A DNA stretch of 64,000 nucleotides, taken from NCBI GenBank assembly GCA_002728755.1, contig PBVT01000081.1, positions 1-64,000 of the forward strand. The letters are read 5' to 3'. This DNA is from Myxococcales bacterium. Its GTDB lineage: Bacteria > Myxococcota_A > UBA9042 > UBA3505. The notes beneath the pieces were generated by a model. It was not told the DNA's origin, searched no databases, and was given only the letters and a program-made list of their open reading frames with translations. Each line of letters opens with the position of its first letter. Positions within the stretch are counted from its first letter, which is position 1. This document shows positions 1 to 8,025 of the stretch, piece by piece. The position numbers were made by a program, and so were the translations under genes.

Positions 1-495
1 CGCACCTATGTGTGGGTGGGAGACGAGCCGATCGATGATCAATTGGAACCAACAATACGGCAGAGCATGATCGAGGGGCGCGCATTCGCCGTCGGTGGAG
101 CCTTCCTCGAAGTATGGCTAGTGGGAGCGCTCGGAGCCGACGATGACCCACACACCATCCGAGAGATACGCCATGAAGCGACGGATGTGGCCCATGTTCG
201 CGTACGGATTCAGGCCCCCTCCTGGATGCCAGCCAAACGACTGCGCATCTATCATAATCGAGAGGTCGCCATCGATACGAACCTCGAGATCGGACATGGA
301 TCGGGTGCGCCCGTCGTTCGCCTCGATGAGGTGTTTACGATCCCGGTCGAAGCCGACAGCTTCTTTGTGGCCCGAATTGACGGAGAGTCCACTCCGCATC
401 CATATCTCAACAGTACGCCAATCAGTATATCAGGCGTGCTTCTCCTCGACGCGGATAACGATGGGACCTACACCCCTCCAGGGCTGGCCCCGTAG
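1..495 (+). CDS. C-terminal part of a secreted protein, possibly CehA/McbA-type metallohydrolase (5' partial)
   Basis: The reading frame is open from the first base of the window, so only the last 164 or so residues are present and the start lies upstream. The GTG at position 10 is just the first start-like codon. The visible part is beta-rich, contains an APSWMP segment, and ends in a Ca-type acidic stretch (DADNDGTY) followed by TPPG. From memory, the same tail (APSW..., then D-x-D-x-DG and PPG) occurs at the end of secreted PHP/CehA-McbA family metallohydrolases of deltaproteobacterial type, but no catalytic residues fall inside this fragment. That assignment is inference. It ends 9 bp from the convergent boxB. 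Confidence 0.5.
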   Translation, partial: RTYVWVGDEPIDDQLEPTIRQSMIEGRAFAVGGAFLEVWLVGALGADDDPHTIREIRHEATDVAHVRVRIQAPSWMPAKRLRIYHNREVAIDTNLEIGHGSGAPVVRLDEVFTIPVEADSFFVARIDGESTPHPYLNSTPISISGVLLLDADNDGTYTPPGLAP

Positions 496-504
496 TCCGA
501 CAGA

Positions 505-1929
505 TCAGGCGAATCGAACGTACTCGAAGTCCTGAGGTCGTCCGTTTACACCCTTGGCCGGTGCCGCGATCCAGTTCGCCATCTTTCCTGGCTCGTAGAC
601 CTTGGTCATCAGAGATTTCACGTAGTCACGATCCGCCTCGGACGGAAGGAACGTAGCACGCTTGCTCTCCCATTCCTCGCGTGTGATCGGTGTACCATCG
701 GGAAGGGCTGCGAAATCCATGAATACGCCCTGTAAGCGATTGAATCGGGGCGATGGAAGGCTCAACCGTTCTGGGCAGCCCGCCTTGGCGAGGCTCTTAT
801 TCCAGCGGTTCAGCGCGCGCTCACAATCGCTACGATAGGAATCCTGCAACACCGCGTTCATCGCACGTCGCATGGGGATATCCTCGGTCATCACACCGCC
901 CTTATCGTCGGGACGATCCAACGAATAACTTTCCCCCAGAGCTACATGGTCCGCATACCGTCCTTTCGTGGTCTCTTTGTAGCGTCCCTTCAAACCAGTG
1001 GCGAAATAGGTCGCCGCATTGGAAGAATCTTCGCCCCCAAATAGATCCAGCGATGCCGAATACCATTCGTTGATGTAGCGCTGGATAATATCCAGAGGTA
1101 TACCGCCCAGCTTACGTACGTCGCCATTTGGATCCTGCATCATCAACTCGGCTGTACGACGAACAACGCGATCCACACCTGTCTCTCCCACAAAGAGATG
1201 AAAAGCCTCTTCGGTGAGCATGAATTGGGTGGCGCGGGCCAGAGGGTCGAAAGCACTCTCCGCCAAAGCAGCGAGCTGATATTTGCCATCTCGATCCGTA
1301 AACATCGCAAAGCAGAAGAAGCTCAACCAATCTTCAATGGGCTTATTGAAGGCTTCGAGAATTCGAGGCGAGTCTTCATTCCCTGAACGACGAACCAACA
1401 TATCTTCGGCTTCCTCGCGACCATCCCGCCCGAAATAGCCATGGAGAAGATGAACCATCGCCCAGAGGTGGCGTCCTTCCTCGACATTGACCTGGAAGAG
1501 GTTACGCAGGTCGTACAAACTGGGCGCTGTTTGTCCCAGAAGGCGTTGCTGCTCTACGGAGGCAGGCTCCGTATCACCCTGTGTCACGATAATTCGACGC
1601 AGTTCTTTTCGGAACTCACCCGGAACTTCGTTCCAGGCTGGCTTACCCAGTTCATCACCAAATCCGATGGTCTGTTCCGTGGCCCGAGGCGTAAGGAAAA
1701 TCCCCCAGCGGTACTCAGGCATCTTGACGTAGTCGTAATGGGCCCAGCCCCCCGCATCTACACTTATGGCGGTACGCAGATAGATATTATCGGCTTGAAA
1801 GCCTTCTGGACCCATCTCATGCCACCAATCCAGATAATTCGGCTGCCAACGGAGAAGCGCTTTCTGAAGCTTTCGATCGCTGTTCAGATCAACATTATTG
1901 GGGATGGAGTCGAATTGGCTGATGCTCAT
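505..1929 (-). CDS. boxB: Benzoyl-CoA 2,3-epoxidase, oxygenase subunit BoxB
   Basis: BoxB is the di-iron oxygenase that epoxidises the ring of benzoyl-CoA with O2 and electrons from BoxA; the epoxide is the substrate of BoxC. The 474-residue product has the usual family length. It contains di-iron ligand motifs of the type E-x-x-x-H, seen as EEGRH in the middle and EEAFH further on, within the conserved helical core. The start was set at the ATG ending at 1929 because AGGAGA sits just upstream in the mRNA; a longer frame to 2052 would overlap boxC by more than 100 bp. Only one base separates it from the boxC stop, so the two are surely co-transcribed and probably translationally coupled. BoxA (reductase) and BoxD (aldehyde dehydrogenase) are not in the window. 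Confidence 0.93.
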   Translation of the reverse strand: MSISQFDSIPNNVDLNSDRKLQKALLRWQPNYLDWWHEMGPEGFQADNIYLRTAISVDAGGWAHYDYVKMPEYRWGIFLTPRATEQTIGFGDELGKPAWNEVPGEFRKELRRIIVTQGDTEPASVEQQRLLGQTAPSLYDLRNLFQVNVEEGRHLWAMVHLLHGYFGRDGREEAEDMLVRRSGNEDSPRILEAFNKPIEDWLSFFCFAMFTDRDGKYQLAALAESAFDPLARATQFMLTEEAFHLFVGETGVDRVVRRTAELMMQDPNGDVRKLGGIPLDIIQRYINEWYSASLDLFGGEDSSNAATYFATGLKGRYKETTKGRYADHVALGESYSLDRPDDKGGVMTEDIPMRRAMNAVLQDSYRSDCERALNRWNKSLAKAGCPERLSLPSPRFNRLQGVFMDFAALPDGTPITREEWESKRATFLPSEADRDYVKSLMTKVYEPGKMANWIAAPAKGVNGRPQDFEYVRFA

Positions 1930-1930
1930 A

Positions 1931-3580
1931 TCATGTTCTCCTATAGTCGAACTCGGGCCGTTCCGGATCACCGTACAGCGTGAGAGCTCCTTTTTCTCCG
2001 GTGGCGTTCGGCCGGATGAAGATCCAGTTCTGCCATGCGGAGAGACGTCCAAATATCTTGGTTTCCATGGTTTCTGGGCCAGCGAAGCGAAGGCTGGCTT
2101 CGGAACCGGTCAATGCGTCTGGGGACATACTGGCACGCTCTTCAATGGCCAGGCGAAGCTCATCTTCCCAATCGATATCGTCAAAGACAAACGTAACAAG
2201 ACCCAGCTCATCGGCTTCATCCGAATCGAGGGCGTCGGTCTGAGACGTAAGGCCGCTTGCGTGGTCAGCCGCTCCCAGGAACCGTGTTTCCAGGCGAGAT
2301 AGACCATTACCCATGGGAAGAACGCCATGATTCATCGCGCTGAGCTGAATCGCGACATCATCCTCTTCGAGCATGTAGCTACGGTCGGCCGCGAACGCCA
2401 ACTCCAGCAGCGAACCGGCAAAGCAGGACCCTTCGTCGATCAAGGCGAATAGGCTCTTACTCGTGAGGTCGAGTCGTTTCAGAACTCGCTTCATCAATAA
2501 GACGACTTCATTTACAAACCAATGATCACGACGGTTCAGCATGGCCTCGTCGAGTGCGCATACCGTCTCTATATTCCCGCGCGTCTCCAGAAGTACCAGC
2601 CCGATCTCGGGGTGATTAAAGCGTAGACGACAGAGCAGATCATCGAGCTCACGGAACATACGGAGAGGATACCAGCCCGAACCCAGCTCGGTCGGCTCGC
2701 TCGGAATTTCGGGTAGCTGGTCGGGAACTGTGATTGTTATGGTCGCGGTCCGTCCAACGGGTCCAAACCGAAGATCTACATGTTGGTAGTGAACACCATC
2801 TTCGTCGATCTCGGGAGCCACCGTATCCAGTTCAATACCCTGGCGTTCGGGATGCCCATCACCAGCGATCTCAGCAATACGGGCTGAAACTTTTTCATCA
2901 AACTGCGAAGAGGGGAAGGTACCGTCTACGAGATCCCAGTCCACCGCCTTACGCCCCTTTAAGCCCTCGGCCAGAGTCACAAAAACATCGGAACGATCCC
3001 GACGGACCATCCGCTTATCCACCAGGCGCGTTAGACCACCCGTACCGGGCAACACTCCAAGATACGGTATCTCGGGCAGAGCCACGGCCGAACGTCGATC
3101 ATCCACGAGATAGATCTCATCGCAGGCCAGCGCCAACTCGTAGCCACCACCAGAGGTGATGCCATTCAAAGCCGCCACATAGGTCTGACCACTGAATTCG
3201 GTGGCGTCTTCAATCCCGAGGCGTGTCTCGTTGGTATACTTACAGAAGTTGACCTTGAAGGCGTGGGTTGCTGAACCCAGCATAAAGATGTTCGCGCCCG
3301 AGGAGAACACGCCTGGGATCGCACTCGAAACGCTCACCGCACCCACCTGGGGGTGTTCAAAGCGAATCCGGTTCACCGCATCAGCCAACTCGATATCAAC
3401 ACCCAGATCGTAGGAATTGAGCTTCAGCTCATAGCCCTCCCAGAGCCCTTGATCTTCTTTGATGTCGAGCTTAATGGACGCCACACTACCGTCCACATCC
3501 AATTGGATATGGCGATACTTCGACGGATGGGTGTCAAAAGAAATGTTCGAAGGAATATTGGTCTTTTTTGATGTACTCAT
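1931..3580 (-). CDS. boxC: 2,3-epoxybenzoyl-CoA dihydrolase BoxC
   Basis: BoxC opens the ring of 2,3-epoxybenzoyl-CoA hydrolytically, giving 3,4-dehydroadipyl-CoA semialdehyde and formate. The 549-residue protein is a double crotonase: the first half holds the oxyanion-hole and active-site region (SGGGYELALACDE, then ALPEIPYLGVLPGTGG), and the second half repeats a degenerate crotonase fold. The ATG ending at 3580 is chosen; the 12 codons upstream would run into the divergent boxR promoter. A TATAAT hexamer on the minus strand at 3646-3651 is the likely -10 of the boxCB transcript, with a poor -35 and a leader of about 60 nt. The gene is first in the boxC-boxB operon and divergent from its presumed regulator boxR. 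Confidence 0.93.
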   Translation of the reverse strand: MSTSKKTNIPSNISFDTHPSKYRHIQLDVDGSVASIKLDIKEDQGLWEGYELKLNSYDLGVDIELADAVNRIRFEHPQVGAVSVSSAIPGVFSSGANIFMLGSATHAFKVNFCKYTNETRLGIEDATEFSGQTYVAALNGITSGGGYELALACDEIYLVDDRRSAVALPEIPYLGVLPGTGGLTRLVDKRMVRRDRSDVFVTLAEGLKGRKAVDWDLVDGTFPSSQFDEKVSARIAEIAGDGHPERQGIELDTVAPEIDEDGVHYQHVDLRFGPVGRTATITITVPDQLPEIPSEPTELGSGWYPLRMFRELDDLLCRLRFNHPEIGLVLLETRGNIETVCALDEAMLNRRDHWFVNEVVLLMKRVLKRLDLTSKSLFALIDEGSCFAGSLLELAFAADRSYMLEEDDVAIQLSAMNHGVLPMGNGLSRLETRFLGAADHASGLTSQTDALDSDEADELGLVTFVFDDIDWEDELRLAIEERASMSPDALTGSEASLRFAGPETMETKIFGRLSAWQNWIFIRPNATGEKGALTLYGDPERPEFDYRRT

Positions 3581-3610
3581 GGGGGTATTTCTACACAAAG
3601 ACGGCCAAAT

Positions 3611-3655
3611 GTGCAAGATATTTCTTTACAGGACCAGAAAGGTGCATTATATTTC
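3611..3655. promoter_or_regulatory. Candidate BoxR operator: two phased GTGCA direct repeats
   Basis: Two 14-bp direct repeats lie at 3611-3624 and 3642-3655 and agree at 12 of 14 positions: gtgcaagatatttc and gtgcattatatttc. Their start points are 31 bp apart, close to three helical turns. A third TGCA lies at 3665-3668 just inside boxR. BzdR/BoxR-family regulators are known to bind TGCA-containing operators, so the location between boxC and boxR suggests autoregulation and control of boxCB. The second repeat overlaps both the boxR -10 and the boxC -10. Binding itself is inferred. Confidence 0.6.
3625..3653 (+). promoter_or_regulatory. Sigma-70-type promoter of boxR, predicted leaderless
   Basis: TTTACA at 3625-3630 is followed after exactly 17 bp by TATATT at 3648-3653. 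Transcription starting about 7 nt downstream would begin at 3660-3661, which is the A of the boxR ATG. No Shine-Dalgarno sequence precedes that ATG, which fits a leaderless mRNA. The start point is inferred from spacing only. Confidence 0.55.
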
Positions 3656-3660
3656 ACATC

Positions 3661-4530
3661 ATGGTGCAAACAGATCCACAGAATGACTTCCCTATACTGT
3701 CTCTTGTGGGGAGGCGTGTGCGCCGACTTCGGAACCAACGAAAGATCACGGCCAAAGAGCTCGCGGTAAGTTCGGGTCTAAGTCCTCGCTTTATCGCGCA
3801 GTTGGAGGCGGGACAGGCCAATATCGCCATCGGACGATTGGCTCGTGTCGCACAGGCCCTAGGGGTCGGCGTAGAGGAACTGGTGCACGATCCCACGAAG
3901 GCGTCCGGGCCGTTGGCCGCGCTTCAAGACCGTCTCAAAGGCTGTACCGCCGACGAGTTGAATGCATGTCTCGCCAGTGTGCGCTCGATCCTCGGAGAAC
4001 ACTCTACAGATGCCATCGCCCTGGTGGGTCTGCGAGGTGCAGGGAAAAGCACCCTTGGCCCCATGTTGGCGACCGATCTGGGCTTGGAATTTGTAGAGCT
4101 CGACGAAGCCGTGGAGCAACGAGCAGGGTTGACCCTCTCAGAAATATTCGCCCTCCACGGCGAGGAATATTACCGACGCCTGGAGGTGGAATGCCTGGTC
4201 GAGCTTCTAGCCGGCGAACAAGGAATCGTTCTCGCTCTATCGGGTGGCCTACCTCAGAATGAACGGGCATGGAATCTGGTACGGCAGCAATGTACCACTG
4301 TTTGGCTCCAGGCAAGCCCCGAGGACCATATGAATCGAGTCCTGGCACAGGGCGATCACCGCCCCACCGCCGGTCGCGAGAATGCGATGGCCGAGCTTCG
4401 TTCACTGCTCGCGTCGCGCGACCCCTTCTATCGACAGTCGGCGGTTGTCATCGACACCTCCAGCCAGAGCCTGGACGGTCTCCGCCAGACGCTTTCGAAT
4501 CGTCTACATAAAGCCGGATTCGGGGCCTGA
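3661..4530 (+). CDS. boxR: BoxR/BzdR-type benzoyl-CoA-responsive transcriptional regulator (XRE + shikimate-kinase-like domain)
   Basis: The 289-residue protein joins an N-terminal XRE helix-turn-helix (about residues 15-75, with AKELAVSSGLSPRFIAQLEAG) to a C-terminal shikimate-kinase-like domain. In that domain GLRGAGKST is the P-loop, ELDEAVEQ resembles the substrate-binding segment and SGGLP stands where true shikimate kinases have a GGG motif. In characterised members (BzdR, BoxR) this domain senses benzoyl-CoA and releases the repressor from DNA. Divergent placement next to boxC-boxB supports the same role here. The ATG at 3661 is chosen because the upstream in-frame codons overlap boxC and the promoter. 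Kinase activity is not expected. Confidence 0.9.
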   Translation: MVQTDPQNDFPILSLVGRRVRRLRNQRKITAKELAVSSGLSPRFIAQLEAGQANIAIGRLARVAQALGVGVEELVHDPTKASGPLAALQDRLKGCTADELNACLASVRSILGEHSTDAIALVGLRGAGKSTLGPMLATDLGLEFVELDEAVEQRAGLTLSEIFALHGEEYYRRLEVECLVELLAGEQGIVLALSGGLPQNERAWNLVRQQCTTVWLQASPEDHMNRVLAQGDHRPTAGRENAMAELRSLLASRDPFYRQSAVVIDTSSQSLDGLRQTLSNRLHKAGFGA

Positions 4531-4538
4531 AGCCCGCT

Positions 4539-6038
4539 TTACGGATTACAGAGCTCCCCTGCACTATCGAGGAAGGTCCAGAAAACCCGCGGGTGGTTAA
4601 TAGTTTTTGAGATACCGGTGGTCGGATCCACTTCCGTTTCAGAATTCACATGGGTACCCATCAAGAGAACCCCGTTTTCTGGTGTCAGAACCGCTCGTTC
4701 CAGACGAGTCGTCTCCCAGGTATCGGAACTCGAGGGAATGGTGAGGTCCTTTCGGCTCCACAACAACTCTCCACTGGTTTCGTCCCAGGCGTAAGCCAAC
4801 GGCACCTTTCCAGCCGACGTGTCGGTTTGACCAATACCAACCAGTGTCCCGCTCTCCGAACGTAACAGGTCCGTAAATTGGGTTGTTAACCATTGCACCT
4901 CACCATCAAATTGAGGGTTCTCTTCCCTGGTTTCCCAGATAGTGGTCCCCTCTGCGCTAATCCGTCGGAGCACATAATGGTACGAATTCGTGTCATCGGG
5001 TTTCTCTTCAACATATATGCCCAGCACAGCCAAATCCCCTCCGTCTAGAACCTCGACATCGAAGAGTCGAAACTTCGTAACATGAGGAATTTCAGGCTCG
5101 AGATAGAGCACATCGTTGAGAGTTTCGGGTCTATAGCGAAGGAGTACACCAACCCGATTGTTGGGATCGTCGGGTGCAGACTCTGGGGGCGCCCAACCAG
5201 CCAGATAGTTCGTCTCTCCCGAGGTCGCCCAATTCCCCCGAAGGTCAAGGGATTCAAATCCAATCGTATCCCGGCGAAGCGGCTCTATATGGGTCCCTTC
5301 TGGCCCGTCGAATCGAAATATCACAGCCTCCCTGATGTCTTCATTATTGGACACCAACGCTAGTAGTCGACCTTCGGTATCCAGGGTCGTGATCTGACGC
5401 TGTATTGCAGCATCTCCCCAATCGGATCCATTGAGCATCGCATCGCCGACAGGCTCTCCCGATGTGGTCAGAGTTGTATACCCAGGTCGGATTTCCGTCC
5501 TACCGACGACCAGAAGAAAGCTGCCTACCTGCAAAATCTCCTTCCCAACACCATCCTCTCCTATGACGACTTGCTGGGACCACTGGGAGACTCCTCCGGC
5601 GTTGAGCAATACAACGATATCCTTAAGCTCGTCACCCGTAGCATAGATGGCCACCGCTCCCGATTTCAGACCTGTGGCCGACTTCAGAAAGCCTTCGGAG
5701 GGAAGCAGGCCGTCAGATCGCGGCGTATTAACACAGACCTCCCCACTACATCGGTCGATGGTGCACGCTGAAGAGTCCGATTCACATATCGTTCCGTCGG
5801 GTTTCCCAACACAGAAGTCCGCTGGTCCATCGTCCGAGGGAATGACCTCCGTCGTCTCCGTCGTCTCCGTTGTCTCCGTTATCTCGGTTGTCTCGGTTGT
5901 TTCGGTTGTTTCAACAACCTCCGTCGACGACTCCCCCTCTGGACATGATCCAGCCTCGCAGGACACCGCGACGACCACGTCGCTACAGCTTGTGCCCATT
6001 ACGCATAGAACCAATCCTATAAACAAACCATGCTTCAT
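4539..6038 (-). CDS. Secreted lipoprotein with Thr/Glu repeat linker and beta-propeller-like body
   Basis: A lipoprotein signal peptide starts at the ATG ending at 6038 (MKHGLFIGL... with lipobox GTSC); the frame could extend 11 codons further to 6071 but that adds a polar stretch before the signal peptide. After the lipid cysteine comes a short cysteine pair, then a 22-residue linker of TTE triplets, a small cysteine-rich segment, and about 380 residues of regularly spaced beta-strand motifs of the type G.LLAL, reminiscent of the delta-60 or FG-GAP-like propellers of surface lipoproteins. No catalytic motif is visible. It is convergent with boxR (8 bp apart) and has no obvious functional partner. 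Function unknown; 499 residues. Confidence 0.75.
   Translation of the reverse strand: MKHGLFIGLVLCVMGTSCSDVVVAVSCEAGSCPEGESSTEVVETTETTETTEITETTETTETTEVIPSDDGPADFCVGKPDGTICESDSSACTIDRCSGEVCVNTPRSDGLLPSEGFLKSATGLKSGAVAIYATGDELKDIVVLLNAGGVSQWSQQVVIGEDGVGKEILQVGSFLLVVGRTEIRPGYTTLTTSGEPVGDAMLNGSDWGDAAIQRQITTLDTEGRLLALVSNNEDIREAVIFRFDGPEGTHIEPLRRDTIGFESLDLRGNWATSGETNYLAGWAPPESAPDDPNNRVGVLLRYRPETLNDVLYLEPEIPHVTKFRLFDVEVLDGGDLAVLGIYVEEKPDDTNSYHYVLRRISAEGTTIWETREENPQFDGEVQWLTTQFTDLLRSESGTLVGIGQTDTSAGKVPLAYAWDETSGELLWSRKDLTIPSSSDTWETTRLERAVLTPENGVLLMGTHVNSETEVDPTTGISKTINHPRVFWTFLDSAGELCNP
5847..5912 (-). repeat. TTE-triplet coding microsatellite
   Basis: Sixty-six bases encode a 22-residue run of E-T-T units with a single Ile substitution. 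On the plus strand it appears as alternating cgtctc/tgtctc/tgtttc-type 9-mers, so the DNA repeat is imperfect. It forms the linker between the lipid anchor and the folded part of the lipoprotein, and its length could vary between strains by slippage. Confidence 0.85.
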
Positions 6039-6074
6039 TTTTGCTCTCGCTGCTTTGGAGTCCAAAGACATAAA

Positions 6075-7901
6075 CTATTCATCGTCCGAAATAATCCGAT
6101 AGAGCTTCCCGGCCGCGACACATTCAGCCTTTGCTCCCTCACATAAATCGTCCTGGCAAATACTGCGGTTATCTGCAGCTGCCCGATACGCCGCCCGAAC
6201 CACCGCGTTGCGAATACTGCCACCGCTCAGCTCAAAGGAATGGGCCAGAATATAGGTATCCACATCCTCCGCGACCGGCGCTTCTTCGGGGAGGTGGTGT
6301 TCCCAGAGCCGTTCCCGCAGGTCCGGTTCAGGAAACGGGAAATGCACCTTAAAGGACAGGCGGCGCTCAAAGGCTTTATCAATGCCCTTCTTGAGATTCG
6401 TTGTGAGAATACAGATGCCATCATGGCTTTCCATGAGCTGCAATAAGACATTCACTTCCATATTTGCGAATCGATCGTTGGCACCTTTTACATCCACTCG
6501 CTGGGAAAAGAGAGCGTCGGCCTCATCAAAGAGAAGTATCGTTCGGCTTCCCCGGGCCTCATGAAAGATTCGTTGTAGATTTTTCTCTGTCTCCCCCACC
6601 CATTTGGACATGATATTCGCCATGCTCACACGGTAGAGGGGTAAGCCCAACTCGGCCGATAAGACCTCGGCTGACAGGGTCTTTCCTGTTCCAGGCTCCC
6701 CATCAAATAGCATCGAAAGACCCCGTCCCCTCGACGTGCGGCCACCAAACCCCCAATCATCAAAGACCTGCTCCCGCACCCGGGCGGCGTCGATAATATC
6801 TTTCACCGTGGCAGCGGTGGTGTCGTCCAGGACCAGATCCGTACTATCCAAACGCGCAGTCACCTGGTCCGCTAATGTATCGAGCTTATGGCGCACCTGC
6901 AGAAGAGCCCCCCCCATCAGCTCCTCTTCGCTGACAGCACCCACCTCGCAGGCGGCTCGTGCCACGGCGACCGCCTTCTGAATCGCACCGGGGGTCAGGT
7001 CAAAACGCCGAACAACCTTTTCAAGGTCCAACCCCTCTTCCAGGGGCACACCTTGCAACACCCTCGACCACATATCGACCTTGTTCTGCCCCCGAGGCGG
7101 GGCCAACGATATCATGGCATGACAAGCCTGCCCCAAACTAGGATGTGCCATCCCGGGATCAGACGAAGTACAAATCACCGGTCCCGGCAAAGAGTCCAGC
7201 AGCGGATACCATCTGGAATCGGTCGAATTGGCCGTGGTGGAACGAGGGAAAAACTCTTCCATCGGTTCTAATAATAAAACGGCTCCGAGATCCTGCACCA
7301 GGCTTCCCAGGATGGCCAGGTTCTGATGAAGGCCGCGCCTTGGATCGAATAGAGACGAGGGGCGAGCTGATAAGACCCGTCGACCCATCGCATGCGCCAA
7401 AGCATGGGTCACCGTCGTTTTCCCACTGCCCGGACCACCAAGGAGGATCAAAGCCCAGGGCTCCTTCATAGCCCGGAAGCGTTCGAGTAGGCTTCGTTGC
7501 TGGCTGGACAGGAGCAAGGTGTCGAGCCCATCCGTAGGCGACACCAGCTGTAGCCCCGGTAGCGCACGATCCGGCCGTCCCAGAGCCACCGCTTCCATAC
7601 GCCAGCCTGGAATCAGGGTTCCTGTAGACAGAGTCAGCTGGGACTCCAGACGCCCACCATCTTCACGAAGCTCCAACCAGCCGGCCTCTAATAGTTCTGT
7701 CAGCCCTTCCGTTGCATCCACATCGCTGGCCTGAGGCCATGGCGATAGATGCCCCATCTCCGGTGAGGACTCACCGAGACGAGCTTTCACAATGCCTTCG
7801 AGAAGCTCTCTGCATTCCGATGAAAGAGGTTGGGCGATCTGCTCCATCACCGCATCGACCCGGCTACTGTCCGTTGTCTCCTGTGGGACCGTCTTCGCCA
7901 T
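6075..7901 (-). CDS. Two-module AAA+ ATPase (first module degenerate)
   Basis: 608 residues. An N-terminal region of about 145 residues looks like a winged-helix or adaptor domain. Module 1 follows with Walker A GGPGSGKTT but, where Walker B should be, LLLEPMEEF instead of a clean hhhhDE. Module 2 is canonical: Walker A GEPGTGKT, Walker B ILLFDEADALF, sensor-1 region ILTTNL, and Arg-finger region FERRLSFKV. The layout resembles CDC48/FtsH-like ATPases and the ATPase type found in contractile-injection loci, but no phage-tail or injection genes are near. The start is supported by AGGAGAAGAGGGG upstream. It is divergent from the TPR gene at 8026. Likely role: protein unfolding or remodelling; the client is unknown. 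Confidence 0.85.
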   Translation of the reverse strand: MAKTVPQETTDSSRVDAVMEQIAQPLSSECRELLEGIVKARLGESSPEMGHLSPWPQASDVDATEGLTELLEAGWLELREDGGRLESQLTLSTGTLIPGWRMEAVALGRPDRALPGLQLVSPTDGLDTLLLSSQQRSLLERFRAMKEPWALILLGGPGSGKTTVTHALAHAMGRRVLSARPSSLFDPRRGLHQNLAILGSLVQDLGAVLLLEPMEEFFPRSTTANSTDSRWYPLLDSLPGPVICTSSDPGMAHPSLGQACHAMISLAPPRGQNKVDMWSRVLQGVPLEEGLDLEKVVRRFDLTPGAIQKAVAVARAACEVGAVSEEELMGGALLQVRHKLDTLADQVTARLDSTDLVLDDTTAATVKDIIDAARVREQVFDDWGFGGRTSRGRGLSMLFDGEPGTGKTLSAEVLSAELGLPLYRVSMANIMSKWVGETEKNLQRIFHEARGSRTILLFDEADALFSQRVDVKGANDRFANMEVNVLLQLMESHDGICILTTNLKKGIDKAFERRLSFKVHFPFPEPDLRERLWEHHLPEEAPVAEDVDTYILAHSFELSGGSIRNAVVRAAYRAAADNRSICQDDLCEGAKAECVAAGKLYRIISDDE

Positions 7902-7989
7902 TTTATACCCCTCTTCTCCTCAATCGTCGTACTGTACCCCACCCGATGCGTCCGCGCTAGGGGCGATTCGAGATTCACGGATTGGGATC

Positions 7990-8018
7990 TTGACCCAGGT
8001 AATACGATTGCCTATGCA
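7990..8018 (+). promoter_or_regulatory. Candidate sigma-70 promoter of the TPR gene, predicted leaderless
   Basis: TTGACC at 7990-7995, a 17-bp spacer, then TATGCA at 8013-8018. The ATG at 8026 lies 7-8 nt past the -10, at the expected transcription start, and there is no Shine-Dalgarno sequence. This is the second place in the window where promoter spacing points to a leaderless mRNA. Confidence 0.45.
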
Positions 8019-8025
8019 GATTGGC

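Noticed and set aside
709-1100. Search for start-site frameshifts in boxB
   Set aside because: The reading frame is intact over the full family length.
3661-4530. Shikimate kinase fused to a DNA-binding domain acting in aromatic amino-acid synthesis
   Set aside because: The kinase GGG motif is altered and the gene sits divergent from boxC; this matches BoxR/BzdR regulators.
6075-7901. AAA+ gene considered as part of a contractile injection system
   Set aside because: No sheath, tube, spike or baseplate genes are within the window.
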